Assembly (NCBI RefSeq): GCF_021648855.1
Contig: NZ_JAKJHX010000073.1
Coordinates: 1 to 26,959 of the forward strand
Direction of reading: 5' to 3'
From: Tychonema litorale BBK16
Lineage (GTDB): Bacteria; Cyanobacteriota; Cyanobacteriia; Cyanobacteriales; Microcoleaceae
DNA length: 26,959 nucleotides
Position 1 is the first letter of the stretch; each line of letters opens with the position of its first letter. The position numbers and the translations under genes are program-made. Below, piece by piece: positions 1 through 8,578 of the stretch. The notes beneath the pieces were generated by a model, which was not told where the DNA came from, searched no databases, and was given only the letters and a program-made list of their open reading frames with translations.

Positions 1-3000
1 ACGCAACGTTCGCAAATTAGCGGATGTTCGATCGACTCTCCGACATGAGTCGAATAGTTCCAGCATCGATCGCACTTTTGACCATCTGCTTTCACAACAC
101 CAATTCCCAACTCTGGAGATTGGAAGCTGTAAGGCAATTCTTGCAGAACCACATTCGATTCTATTAGTTCCACTTCCGAAGTGATGAACAAATATCGCAG
201 TTCGTCTACACAGTTGCTGACTGTTGCAGAATTAGAAATTGCAGGTGTTTTAGCCGCAACTTTTGATTTCGGTTCAACTGCAATTACTTCGGTTTTCGGG
301 ATTTCAGGAATTGTGACAGTCACTGGTTCCACTGGTTTTTCCAGTACGATTTTCGGAACTTCAGGTGTTTCGACAATCCCAGATTCGACTAGGTTTTCCA
401 GTAGAATAGCCTCTTTTTCGCCACCGCCAATCACCGTAGTTTTCCCAAGGACATCTGCTGTCAGCAGACTGATTTTCTCTGCAAGTTCTTGACGATTATC
501 TGCAAACAACAAGTAACGGACAGCAAACCACATTGTGAATAGGATACCGATGATTTCCGCAAGTCCTTCCAATAGAGGAATCTGATTCATCGTATCCAAC
601 ATCCCGGCGCCTATTCTAGCCGTTATCAACACTGAGATGATCAACCCAACTGTTACCAAAGGTTTTTGGTACTCTGTGAAGAAATTGCCCGCGTAAGTTG
701 GTAAATCCGCCACGAATTGAGCGACTTTATTGAAATCGAACGCTGGCTTTGCATCTTCAACTGGTGGTTCAACGGCAGAATATTCGATGACTTCAGCAGG
801 CCGATCGCCTTTTGCGATCGTTTCTTCCTCAACATGAATTGCCGTTTCTGTCAAGACCTTAGCTAGATTAGCTGCTTGTTCTTCCTCTCGATCTTGTATT
901 GCTTTGGCTTTTTCGGCTGCGGCTAATTCGATGATGGCATTTTGCGATCGCACATACTCCATCAATCCCTCGCTACTAGGATTCAAAGATTGCAGTTGCA
1001 GCCTTTTTTCGACATCAGGAACATACAATAAAACCTTAGCTTCCAAGGAAGAACCGATCGCCTTTTCAGTCCTCGCTTGTTCCAAAACCCTGTTAACTTC
1101 GCCCCGCACTTGCCGCAAATATTGCCAACGAGTCGCCAATTCGGGATTGTGCCATTTCGCATCCAACTTCACCCAACCCGATTCAAACACCGATTTGTGG
1201 GATGTAGGATAGGGAATGTATTGCCAAATATCCTCAGCCATGTGACACAACACAGGTGCGATCGCCTTTGCCAAATTCTCCACTGCGATCGCAATCACCG
1301 TCTGACAACTGCGGCGGCGGTGAGCATCCGTAGCGCTGATATACAGTCGATCCTTGGCAATATCCAGATAGAAATTTGACAAGTCCACCGTACAGAAATT
1401 CTGCACAGTTTGGAAGAATCGGGAAAATTGGAAGTTGTCAAAAGCATCTTTTACTTCCGCAAATACTTCGCCGATTCTGTGCAACATATAGCGATCGAGT
1501 TCCGGCAAATCCTCGTAAGCCACAGCATCTTTTGCCGGATCGAAGTCATGCAAATTACCCAACAAAAACTTAGCTGTATTGCGAATTTTGCGATAAACAT
1601 CCGACTGCTGTTTGAGAATGTTTTTGCCCAAAGGCACATCTGCCGAATAGTCCACCGAAGACACCCACAACCGCAAAACATCGGCACCGTATTCCTTAAT
1701 TACCAAGGCTGGATCGACGACATTGCCTTCAGATTTGCTCATCTTGCGGCCTTTTTCATCCAGCACAAAACCGTGAGTCAAAACTGTTTTGTAAGGAGCA
1801 ACGCCGTTAGTTGCTACACTTGTCAGCAAGCTAGATTGAAACCAACCGCGATGTTGGTCTGAACCTTCCAAATAGATATCAGCAGGATAGTTTAATTCCG
1901 ATCGCCCTTTTGCCACTGCGGCCCAGGAAGAACCAGAGTCAAACCACACATCCATCGTGTCGGTTCCCTTGCGGTAAGTGCGACCATTATTGCGGTAAGA
2001 TTCGGGCAGTAATTCGGCGATCGACATTTCCCACCAAGCATCGGAACCTTTGTCAGCAATAATTGCTTGGACGTGGGCGATCGTCTCGGCATTTAACAGC
2101 GGTTCGTTAGTTTCTTCGTCGTAAAATACGGGAATCGGAACTCCCCAAGTCCGTTGACGAGAAATGCACCAATCCGATCGATCGCCTACCATTGCAGTAA
2201 TCCGATTTTCCCCTTGGGCGGGAATCCAATTCACACTAGAAATAGCTTTCAATGCTTCATCGCGGAACCCTTCCACCGACGCAAACCACTGTTCCGTCGC
2301 CCGAAAAATAGTCGGCTTTTTAGTGCGCCAATCGTAAGGATAAGAGTGAGCGTAACTTTCCTCTTTAATCAAACAATTTGCTTCTGCAAGGGCATCAATC
2401 ACCGCGCTATTGCCGTTTCCGAGGACATTTAAACCTGCGAATACTCCGGCTTCGGCGGTGAAATTTCCGCTTTCATCTACGGGAGTCAAAACTGGTAAAC
2501 CGCAGCGTTTTCCGACGATAAAGTCTTCTTGTCCGTGGCCCGGTGCGGTGTGAACTAATCCCGTACCAGAATCAGCGGTAATGTAATCGCCGCCGGCCAC
2601 GATCGGGCTTTCGCGATCGAACAATGGATGTTTGTACTGACAACCTTCTAATTCTTTACCTTTGACGATCGCCAGTATCTTTAAATCTGTGTTCAAAGTT
2701 GCCGATAGTCGATCGACCGCATCGACAGCCACTAACATAAATTGTTGGGCGATATTAGAATTTGCCGACGGTTCCACCACTGCATAATCCAGTTCGGGAT
2801 TGACCGCGATCGCCAAGTTGGCCGGAATCGTCCAAGGAGTAGTCGTCCAAATTGCTGCCCAAAGGCTCGGCATATAGCGTTTGAGCTTCGATTGCAAAGT
2901 TTTTGACAACTTTCTGACATGAAACGCGACGTAGACACTGCGGGATGTGTGGCCTTCGGGATATTCCAATTCGGCTTCCGCGAGGGCTGTTTTTGAACTC

Positions 3001-3572
3001 GGACTCCAGTGAACCGGTTTGAAACCACGATAGATATAGCCTTTGAGTACCATTTCACCGAATACGCCGATTTGGGAGGCTTCGTATTCCGGCTTCAGAG
3101 TTAAATACGGATGTTCCCAGTCGCCCCAAACGCCGTAGGTTTTGAAGGATTCGCGTTGCTGTTCGACGGTTTGCTGGGCGAAGATGGCGGCTTTGCGACG
3201 GAGTTCGATCGGGGTAAGATTGAGCCTTTCCTCCGATTTCATGTTTTGCAATACTTTAAGTTCGATCGGCAATCCGTGACAATCCCAACCGGGGACATAG
3301 CGAACTTTTTTGCCGCACAACATTTGGTAGCGGTTGATAAAGTCTTTGAGGATTTTGTTGAGGGCGTGGCCGATGTGGAGTTGGCCATTGGCGTAGGGTG
3401 GGCCATCGTGGAGGATGAATAAATCGCCTGGATTGTGCTCGGATAGGCGATCGTAGATATGTTCGTCTGCCCAAAATTGTTGCAATTCCGGTTCACGTTT
3501 GACGGCGTTGGCGCGCATTTCAAACTTGGTTTGGGGCAGGTTTACGCTGTCTTTGTAAGATTTAGCTTCCAT
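1..3572 (-). CDS. ileS: Isoleucyl-tRNA synthetase with inserted CAAD membrane-anchor domain (3' end cut by window)
   Basis: Charges tRNA-Ile with isoleucine for translation. An open frame runs from ATG (3572-3570, protein start [13 protein letters not shown]) through 1190 codons to the window edge with no stop, so only the last few residues are missing. The class I HIGH motif lies at residues 66-69 ([11 protein letters not shown]) and KMSKS at 610-614; the editing and anticodon-binding regions lie where expected. The C-terminal zinc ribbon has C1167, C1170, C1187 and C1190. Usual bacterial IleRS is about 940-960 residues; the surplus is an insert at about 866-1120 carrying an acidic, coiled stretch, two membrane helices and a Pro/Val/Glu-rich linker, just before the VDELRYLF segment. 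No good Shine-Dalgarno sequence precedes the ATG. The synthetase call is secure; the CAAD call rests on the two-helix pattern and family knowledge. Confidence 0.97.
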   Translation of the reverse strand, partial: MEAKSYKDSVNLPQTKFEMRANAVKREPELQQFWADEHIYDRLSEHNPGDLFILHDGPPYANGQLHIGHALNKILKDFINRYQMLCGKKVRYVPGWDCHGLPIELKVLQNMKSEERLNLTPIELRRKAAIFAQQTVEQQRESFKTYGVWGDWEHPYLTLKPEYEASQIGVFGEMVLKGYIYRGFKPVHWSPSSKTALAEAELEYPEGHTSRSVYVAFHVRKLSKTLQSKLKRYMPSLWAAIWTTTPWTIPANLAIAVNPELDYAVVEPSANSNIAQQFMLVAVDAVDRLSATLNTDLKILAIVKGKELEGCQYKHPLFDRESPIVAGGDYITADSGTGLVHTAPGHGQEDFIVGKRCGLPVLTPVDESGNFTAEAGVFAGLNVLGNGNSAVIDALAEANCLIKEESYAHSYPYDWRTKKPTIFRATEQWFASVEGFRDEALKAISSVNWIPAQGENRITAMVGDRSDWCISRQRTWGVPIPVFYDEETNEPLLNAETIAHVQAIIADKGSDAWWEMSIAELLPESYRNNGRTYRKGTDTMDVWFDSGSSWAAVAKGRSELNYPADIYLEGSDQHRGWFQSSLLTSVATNGVAPYKTVLTHGFVLDEKGRKMSKSEGNVVDPALVIKEYGADVLRLWVSSVDYSADVPLGKNILKQQSDVYRKIRNTAKFLLGNLHDFDPAKDAVAYEDLPELDRYMLHRIGEVFAEVKDAFDNFQFSRFFQTVQNFCTVDLSNFYLDIAKDRLYISATDAHRRRSCQTVIAIAVENLAKAIAPVLCHMAEDIWQYIPYPTSHKSVFESGWVKLDAKWHNPELATRWQYLRQVRGEVNRVLEQARTEKAIGSSLEAKVLLYVPDVEKRLQLQSLNPSSEGLMEYVRSQNAIIELAAAEKAKAIQDREEEQAANLAKVLTETAIHVEEETIAKGDRPAEVIEYSAVEPPVEDAKPAFDFNKVAQFVADLPTYAGNFFTEYQKPLVTVGLIISVLITARIGAGMLDTMNQIPLLEGLAEIIGILFTMWFAVRYLLFADNRQELAEKISLLTADVLGKTTVIGGGEKEAILLENLVESGIVETPEVPKIVLEKPVEPVTVTIPEIPKTEVIAVEPKSKVAAKTPAISNSATVSNCVDELRYLFITSEVELIESNVVLQELPYSFQSPELGIGVVKADGQKCDRCWNYSTHVGESIEHPLICERC
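483..725 (-). other. CAAD-like domain inside IleRS (two transmembrane helices)
   Basis: This covers residues about 950-1030 of the synthetase. Helix 1 is about 972-992 (around [13 protein letters not shown]) and helix 2 about 1003-1023 (around [18 protein letters not shown]), joined by a short loop containing MNQIPLLEG. An amphipathic stretch precedes helix 1 ([13 protein letters not shown]) and a charged helix follows helix 2 ([11 protein letters not shown]). This arrangement fits the Cyanobacterial Aminoacyl-tRNA synthetase Appended Domain, known from some cyanobacterial ValRS, GluRS, LeuRS and IleRS enzymes, where it tethers the enzyme to thylakoid membranes. Assignment is by pattern recall, not by a profile search. 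Confidence 0.8.
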
Positions 3573-3856
3573 TTTTGTGAAGTGTTTTCTGTAGTTAGTT
3601 GTTAGTAGTTAGCGGTTATTTGAGAGTTGATATCAAGTCGGGTTAAATAATCATAATTATTTTGTAGCAAGGACTTTAGTCCTCTCTCGTCCTTGAAGAG
3701 TTGACAGTTAGACATTCTAGTATAGGCGATCGCACGCACATTCGATCAAAGCTCCAAAACCCGTAGGGGCTGGTTCACCAACAGATATAAAGGTTGCAGA
3801 CAGGTCAAATAAACCCGCCCCCACCCACAAAAAAGTCCTTTCCTCTCTCTTCTCTT

Positions 3857-3893
3857 CCTCTGCGCCCTCTGCGCCCTCTGCCCCCTCTGCGGT
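3857..3893. repeat. Tandem CCTCTGCGC short repeats
   Basis: Four imperfect copies of a CCTCTGCGC / CCTCTGCCC unit followed by GGTTAAAAAATCC. Read on the minus strand this gives an apparent LTAEGAEGAEGAEE peptide, which is a familiar artefact of this intergenic repeat in filamentous cyanobacteria. The function is unknown. Confidence 0.8.
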
Positions 3894-4074
3894 TAAAAAA
3901 TCCTTCATAAATCTAGATGACGCTACTCAGTCAGCCAACTGAACATTTCAACGACAGTGAGATTCAAGGATTCAGCGAAGGGAGGAACGGGGATGCGATC
4001 GCCCGGTTCTTCAAAAAATGCTATCGTGCGATCGGCAAAATAGAGTTCTTGCAAAAATACAATACACCCCACCC

Positions 4075-4232
4075 CAACCCTCCCCTTACTAAGGGGAGGG
4101 AGCAAGATTATTCTTGTTTCCCCCCTTACTAAGGGGGGGGGGAGCAAGATTATTCTTGTTTCCCCCCTTACTAAGGGGGGGGGAGCAAGATTATTCTTGT
4201 TTCCCCCCTTACTAAGGGGGGACTAAGGGGGG
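4075..4232. repeat. 41-bp tandem repeat, 3.5 copies, each with two nested palindromes
   Basis: The core TTACTAAGGGG starts at 4086, 4126, 4168 and 4209, giving periods of 40, 42 and 41 bases. Each unit has a C5-6 tract, TTACTAA and a G5-10 tract that can pair with each other, then AGCAAGATTATTCTTG, in which CAAGA pairs with TCTTG around TTAT. The G-tract length varies between copies. The final partial copy lacks the AT-rich half. No spacer diversity is present, so it is not CRISPR. Confidence 0.85.
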
Positions 4233-4321
4233 TAAATTTGACTTTTGCAAGAACTCTAATATTATTTTAGGTAGGGACTAAGGCCAAGCCGTCTCCTCTA
4301 TAATCTCAGTCGCAATTCCAA

Positions 4322-4732
4322 TTATAAAAACACTCCCAACCCGCGGCTAACGGCATTTCCCAGACGATCGCACAATGAAGCATCCGGCACCTTATCTCCT
4401 TCCTGTTCCCATTTTTCCACAAGTTGGCGGCCCAGGGGCGTGAGGCGAAAACTGTCGGTAATCCCTTGTCCGTCTACTTCCCGCCGCAGTACGCCGACTT
4501 GGATCAGCCACAGCAGGGAGTTTTCGGCTGCGAGTTCCGCTACGGGCGATCGGGTATACCCACATTCAACACCGGAATTTGAGGCGATAGTGGTCAGGAA
4601 AACACTGGTTTCACGGATGGTCTCGAAGAAGTGTAATTGAAATGGGCTGCACCGGATCGCGCGATCGGCTCTTTTGACAGTGCGGCCCGGATAACTAATA
4701 GATTTAAACGCTTCCGATGGGATAAAAGTCAT
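4322..4732 (-). CDS. Npun_F0494-like conserved cyanobacterial protein
   Basis: A 136-residue soluble protein of unknown role. The N-terminal half has ISYPGRTVKRADRAIRCSPF and the middle an aliphatic helical segment; the C-terminal half (VLRREVDGQGITDSFRLTP, then LGRQLVEKW) looks like a winged-helix wing plus terminal helix. I recall this pattern as the cyanobacterial Npun_F0494 family, which has no assigned function. The start is supported by an AGAGG Shine-Dalgarno sequence about 8 bases upstream of the ATG at 4732. There is no signal peptide or membrane segment. It is transcribed in the same direction as the 81-residue gene upstream of it (spacer 57 bases), so the two could be co-transcribed. 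It is confidently a real gene; the family name is from memory. Confidence 0.75.
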   Translation of the reverse strand: MTFIPSEAFKSISYPGRTVKRADRAIRCSPFQLHFFETIRETSVFLTTIASNSGVECGYTRSPVAELAAENSLLWLIQVGVLRREVDGQGITDSFRLTPLGRQLVEKWEQEGDKVPDASLCDRLGNAVSRGLGVFL

Positions 4733-4789
4733 TCAAAAAACCTCTGAACAGGTACTATGTTTTTAATTGTTACAGATTTATCGAAATAA

Positions 4790-5035
4790 TCAATGTCTGA
4801 CAGACGTTACAAGTTCATTAGTATCTGAAGCTTCCGCATCTTCTAAAGTCAGAAACTCGTGCAATTCATTAATAGCAAGAGGATTGAGATAAATATTTGA
4901 TTCAGCTTCATAAAATTCTGAAAATGACTCGATCGCCTGTTTGAGTTTGTCGATAGACTGTTCGGGAGTATTGCCTTGTCCCACCAATCCATTAAAGTAA
5001 TACTCGGATAGTGATTTCCAATCACCGATTTCCAT
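4790..5035 (-). CDS. Small hypothetical protein (81 aa)
   Basis: I do not recognise this protein. It is 81 residues, acidic and predicted mainly helical: MEIGDWKSLSEYYFNGLVGQ, then a segment TPEQSIDKLKQAIESFSEFY resembling a helical hairpin, then LNPLAINELHEFLTLEDAEA. There are no cysteines, signal peptide or membrane segment. It lies 56 bases from the divergent peroxiredoxin gene, with which it must share the promoter region, and 57 bases upstream of the Npun_F0494-like gene on the same strand. Codon use looks normal for the region. It might be an adaptor or regulator, but nothing in the sequence shows that. No strong Shine-Dalgarno sequence is visible. Confidence 0.6.
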   Translation of the reverse strand: MEIGDWKSLSEYYFNGLVGQGNTPEQSIDKLKQAIESFSEFYEAESNIYLNPLAINELHEFLTLEDAEASDTNELVTSVRH

Positions 5036-5091
5036 TACCGAAGCCCAAAATCAATTAAAATACAATTATAAATCCCCAGAAACACAAAACT

Positions 5092-5532
5092 ATGACATTA
5101 CCAGTTGGGTGCGCGGCCCCTCAGTTTACCGCCAAAGACACGAACGGCAAAACAGTATCCCTCTCCGAATTCGCCGGTAAAACCGTCATCTTGTATTTCT
5201 ACCCCAAAGACGACACCCCCGGCTGCACCAGGCAAGCCCAAAGCTTCAAAGCAGCCCACGAAGAATACAAAGGCAAAGATATTGTAGTTCTCGGTGTCAG
5301 TCGCGACAACGAAGAATCGCACCAAAAGTTTACAGAGAAATACGGTTTGCCTTTCCAGCTATTAGCAGATGTCGATGGCGCGATTACCAAAGCTTACGAT
5401 GTTGAAAAGGGCGACTATTCCAAGCGCGTCACCTTTGTCATCGACGGTACCGGCAAAATCATTCAAGTTTATGAAGGGGAAACTATGAAAGTTGACACTC
5501 ACGCTCAAGATATTCTCGTCACCATAGTTTAG
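5092..5532 (+). CDS. bcp: Peroxiredoxin Q / bacterioferritin comigratory protein
   Basis: A thiol peroxidase that reduces H2O2 and organic hydroperoxides. The 146-residue length is typical of the BCP/PrxQ family. The thioredoxin-fold signature YFYPKDDTPGCTRQAQSF contains the peroxidatic Cys at residue 45; the conserved Arg in DYSKRVTFVID and the C-terminal IIQVYEG strand are present. The resolving Cys that many PrxQ proteins have five residues after the peroxidatic Cys is replaced by Gln50, and the only other Cys is C7 near the N-terminus. The enzyme is therefore probably a 1-Cys type, or uses C7 or an external thiol for resolution (inference). It is cytosolic with no leader. It is divergent from the 81-residue gene and is followed by an intrinsic terminator, so it is probably monocistronic. 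Confidence 0.95.
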   Translation: MTLPVGCAAPQFTAKDTNGKTVSLSEFAGKTVILYFYPKDDTPGCTRQAQSFKAAHEEYKGKDIVVLGVSRDNEESHQKFTEKYGLPFQLLADVDGAITKAYDVEKGDYSKRVTFVIDGTGKIIQVYEGETMKVDTHAQDILVTIV

Positions 5533-5554
5533 CCGATCGCACTCAAAGACACTT

Positions 5555-5590
5555 ACCGCCCTTAGACTAAATCTAGGGGCGGTTTTATTT
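5555..5590 (+). terminator. Intrinsic terminator of the peroxiredoxin gene
   Basis: ACCGCCCTTAGA pairs with TCTAGGGGCGGT across a five-base loop (12-bp stem with one G-U pair), followed directly by TTTATTT. It lies 22 bases after the stop codon of the peroxiredoxin gene. Confidence 0.9.
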
Positions 5591-5709
5591 GCGATCGCGC
5601 AGTTGTGTTGATAAAATCGGAAGTTATCCTTGCTATAACTGAACAATTACCAGATTTGTGCAAATTTTAAACCCAGATTTAACTGCAAATATCCCTCAAG
5701 GAGATTGAA

Positions 5710-8364
5710 ATGACAAACAGTACCAGTATTTTGACATACTTAGGCCCTCAAGAAATTGAGGCGAATCGAGCCGCAGCCCTAGTTGGCATTTTTGATAAAA
5801 ATCAAGTTGCTGCAATTTCAGCAACGGAAGGAACCACAGCCCTGAATGTAGAAATTCATCCATCTACAGGTAGTTGGAGTATCAGTTTAGAAAAAGGATT
5901 CAATAGCCCTGGAAGTCGTACATTGCAAATTAAAGCAATGAATAAAACAGGCAAAGTGATCGGCGAACAAACTGTTAATATTAAAGTTAATCCGGCGACT
6001 ACTTCCTCTGAACCATTGTTGATGTTGATTGTCCTCCAAAATACTAAATTCAAAGCGGGGACAGTCGCATCTGCAAGTCTCAATGATCAACAGAAAGCTG
6101 ATATGATTGCAGGTCAAACCTATCTGATGGCAGATTATGAATTAGATGATAGACACCTGAAAGTAAACCTCAAATATCCTATTGCTCCCCTTGGACAATC
6201 TGGCTATTTATATGAAGAACACATCCTCGTAACCAAAGGTGCAAAAGTTCTCAGGTTCGATCGCACTGACTTACCAACACCACCACCGGGAACCCAGTTA
6301 CTGTGGGTAGTCAAGAAAAGCAAATTGAAGCTCAGCCCTGCTGATTCTGCGACTTTAGCTCCGAATCAAAAAGTAGACTTAAGCCAGGGAGAAACCTTCA
6401 ATATCCTAGGCTATGCTTGCGTAGAAAATCACTTTCGAGTCACCTTCGATCGCGCAATTCCCAATTTAGGAAACTCCGGCTTTCTGTACTCACAGCACGT
6501 CCAAATTCTGCAAGACGGGAGGGGAATTCCCTTTGACAAAAATGCAGTTACTATGACTATTGTCAAAACTACTGCGTTTAAAAAGCGGCCGGTAGATGCA
6601 GCGACTTTGCAATCACCAGAAAAAATCACTTTACCTGCGGGAATAATTTACGGAGTTAGCGGATTTTCGATCGAACAAGGCCACATTAAAGTCTCGCTAA
6701 CCGAAAATTTGCCACCATTTGGCAATACGGGTTTTATTTATCCCGATTTCGTGCAGTTTTCCCGTGGTGGCAAATCTTTCAATCCGGCACCGAATTTAAC
6801 TTATCAAGGCCCGACGGAAGTTTTGATCAATCAGGCGATCGCACTTTCTGGTAATTTTGACAAACAAGAAGCAGTCAAAGTTGAGGTAATCGCCGAGGAT
6901 AAGTTTGCTCTCCCTGTTACTTTAAACCAAACTCTGGGTACTTGGCAAGTGGATTTGCCCCAAGGATTCAAGGTGCCAGGAGCTCGGTGGCTGCGACTGC
7001 GGGCAACGGACAGCAAAGGGAATGTTACTGGTAGTCAAGTCATTTATATTACCGTAAGTTCCGACCCGCTAACTGTCGGTAAAGGTTTGACTTTAAAGAT
7101 ACTTTCTGATACTTTGTTTAAAGTAGCTCCAGTTGACTCTTCTCGGCTAAATAATCAGCAGAAGATTCTGGTAAAAGCTGGGCAAACTTTGGCGGTTAGC
7201 AAGTATGGATTTATTGATGGACATCTGAAGGTGGTGTTAGATACGGCAATTATCCCGATCGGCACTTTTGGCTATTTCTACGAGTCCGATGTCCAGTTGG
7301 CAAAAGGTACAAAAATCCTCAAATTTGACCTGGCTGACGTGCCGAATACAAACATCAGTGCTCAACTTTTGGTAACTCAAACAACCCAGATTAAGGGTTC
7401 ACCTCAAGATTCATCTAAACTCCCAGCAAATAAGGTTGCTGACTTGATTTTAGGTAGTACCTATGCAATTACTGGCTATGCCTGTATTTCCGGGCATTTC
7501 CGGGTAACTTTGGCTGAATCTATTCCCAATTTTGGTAATGTGGGATTTATCTATTGGCGGAACATTCAAATTAAAAAATTTGGGAAAGAAGTTACTTTTG
7601 ACCCCGATGCTTTGACGATCACGATGCTACAACCAACTTTGTTTAAAAAACGACCTGTTGATGCTAATCAATTGAGTGCAACAGAAAGAGCAACACTGCC
7701 TTTAGGTCGAGTTTGTGGTGTGGAAAGCTACGGTTTGGAAGGCACTCATCTGAAGATTTCTCTGACTGAAGAACTGCCTAATTTTGGGAATACAGGTTTT
7801 GTTGTTCCTACTTCTATTCAATTTAAGCGGGGTGATAAAGTTTTTGATCCAATTCCGAACAATGTGGAATTGAATGTGCCGTATTTTTCCCAGCGTGATA
7901 ATCCCCGTTTTGATTGGTCTACTTGCAATGTAACTTCGATCGCAATGATATTTTACTACTACGGCGTTCGTTCTAAGTGGGGCGGACAGTTGGAGGATGA
8001 GTTATTGCAGTGGTGTTTTGACTATGCGGGTCAGGGTTCACAAACGGATCATAGCGTACTTTCGGCGCTGATTAAGGCTTACGGCTTCAAAACCAGTTTT
8101 AATACGACTCGAAAATGGGCTGATGTGCGATCGGAATTATTGAATCGGCGGCCAATAGTTTTAGCGGGAGACTTTACTGCTGCTGGTCATATTATCACTT
8201 TAATTGGTTACAATTCCCAGGGTTATATCGCCCAAGATCCGTGGGGAGATGCACTCACTGGTTACAGGGATACTGAGGGGAGAAAGTTGATGTATCCCTA
8301 TAATTACATGAATCAAGTTGCGGGGCCAGATGGGAATATTTGGGCACATTTTATCTCGCGGTAA
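5710..8364 (+). CDS. C39/papain-like peptidase-domain protein with duplicated Ig-like and repeat modules
   Basis: An 884-residue protein. The first 716 residues are a roughly 355-residue module present twice: an Ig-like domain (about 8-93 and 362-450) followed by three repeats of about 85 residues (about 103-186, 196-280, 282-358 and 459-545, 552-635, 636-712). The small repeats share a core like FKKRPVDA...L...ATLPLG...GH(L/F)K(I/V)...FGNTGF(I/V)Y and may be SH3-like beta domains. The C-terminal 168 residues are a C39-like cysteine peptidase domain: C739 in DWSTCNVTS, H827 in AAGHIITLIGY, D843 in AQDPWGD. The start follows a good Shine-Dalgarno sequence (AAGGAG, 6 bases). There is no signal peptide or RTX export signal, so location is unclear. 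C39-like domains act as peptidases, transglutaminase-like enzymes or binding folds; I infer a peptidase acting on wall or exoprotein substrates. Confidence 0.85.
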   Translation: MTNSTSILTYLGPQEIEANRAAALVGIFDKNQVAAISATEGTTALNVEIHPSTGSWSISLEKGFNSPGSRTLQIKAMNKTGKVIGEQTVNIKVNPATTSSEPLLMLIVLQNTKFKAGTVASASLNDQQKADMIAGQTYLMADYELDDRHLKVNLKYPIAPLGQSGYLYEEHILVTKGAKVLRFDRTDLPTPPPGTQLLWVVKKSKLKLSPADSATLAPNQKVDLSQGETFNILGYACVENHFRVTFDRAIPNLGNSGFLYSQHVQILQDGRGIPFDKNAVTMTIVKTTAFKKRPVDAATLQSPEKITLPAGIIYGVSGFSIEQGHIKVSLTENLPPFGNTGFIYPDFVQFSRGGKSFNPAPNLTYQGPTEVLINQAIALSGNFDKQEAVKVEVIAEDKFALPVTLNQTLGTWQVDLPQGFKVPGARWLRLRATDSKGNVTGSQVIYITVSSDPLTVGKGLTLKILSDTLFKVAPVDSSRLNNQQKILVKAGQTLAVSKYGFIDGHLKVVLDTAIIPIGTFGYFYESDVQLAKGTKILKFDLADVPNTNISAQLLVTQTTQIKGSPQDSSKLPANKVADLILGSTYAITGYACISGHFRVTLAESIPNFGNVGFIYWRNIQIKKFGKEVTFDPDALTITMLQPTLFKKRPVDANQLSATERATLPLGRVCGVESYGLEGTHLKISLTEELPNFGNTGFVVPTSIQFKRGDKVFDPIPNNVELNVPYFSQRDNPRFDWSTCNVTSIAMIFYYYGVRSKWGGQLEDELLQWCFDYAGQGSQTDHSVLSALIKAYGFKTSFNTTRKWADVRSELLNRRPIVLAGDFTAAGHIITLIGYNSQGYIAQDPWGDALTGYRDTEGRKLMYPYNYMNQVAGPDGNIWAHFISR

Positions 8365-8457
8365 TGTACCATAGTCCATGACGCATTGACAGCATAACTA
8401 TGTCATTCTAAATACAGCGAAGAATCTCCAAGCTTTGCAACACCTTTACAATGCGTA

Positions 8458-8502
8458 ATATCAATTCCGGTTGGAACAATACCATGCAACCGGAATTGAT
8501 AT
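8458..8502. repeat. Perfect 16-bp inverted repeat (hairpin)
   Basis: ATATCAATTCCGGTTG (8458-8473) is exactly complementary to CAACCGGAATTGATAT (8487-8502) around a 13-base loop. It lies 94 bases after the C39-like gene and before the AraC-type gene. It could terminate transcription of the former, although no T-run follows (AGGGGTTATT), or be a dispersed palindromic repeat. Confidence 0.85.
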
Positions 8503-8526
8503 AGGGGTTATTAAGCATCGTGAGGT

Positions 8527-8578
8527 ATGCCCTATGCCCTATGCCCTATGCCCTATGCCCTATGCCCTATGCCCTATG
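8527..8578. repeat. Heptanucleotide tandem repeat (ATGCCCT)x7 ending in ATG
   Basis: Seven perfect copies of ATGCCCT cover 8527-8575 and are followed by ATG at 8576. Because 7 is not a multiple of 3, the eight ATGs fall in all three frames; those at 8534, 8555 and 8576 are in frame with the AraC-type gene. Short heptanucleotide tandem repeats (STRR) are known in filamentous cyanobacteria. The position over a start codon is the unusual part. Confidence 0.9.

Larger units (their letters stand above)
3573..4321. repeat. Repeat-rich intergenic region upstream of ileS
   Basis: About 750 bases with no credible gene. From left to right it holds short GTTAGT-type repeats (3592-3620), a small palindrome AGGACT-TT-AGTCCT in the 3668-3685 area, a HIP1 octamer at 3726-3733, a TAGGGGC(T/G)GGTTCACC element (from 3763; related copy at 9589), a run of CCTCTGCG(C) units (3857-3893), a 41-bp hairpin repeat array (4081-4230), and a partial copy of the palindromic element that is duplicated at 17806-17974 (about 4258-4308). 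Open frames here read low-complexity peptides and are not genes. Confidence 0.8.

Noticed and set aside
3717..3908. 63-residue minus-strand ORF with EGAEGAEGAEEE
   Set aside because: It is a reading of the CCTCTGCG intergenic repeat plus the GGTTCACC element; low complexity, no protein-like core.
3917..4147. ORFs on both strands over the C/G-rich repeat array
   Set aside because: They are set by tandem hairpin repeats; peptides such as PHPNPPLTKG are repeat artefacts.
4075..4232. CRISPR-like spaced repeats
   Set aside because: The whole 41-bp unit repeats; there are no distinct spacers and only 3.5 copies.
8471..8575. Upstream start of the AraC-type gene giving a 333-residue protein
   Set aside because: The extension would be coded by half of a perfect inverted repeat and the ATGCCCT repeats (PMPYALCPMPYALC), so it is unlikely to be translated.
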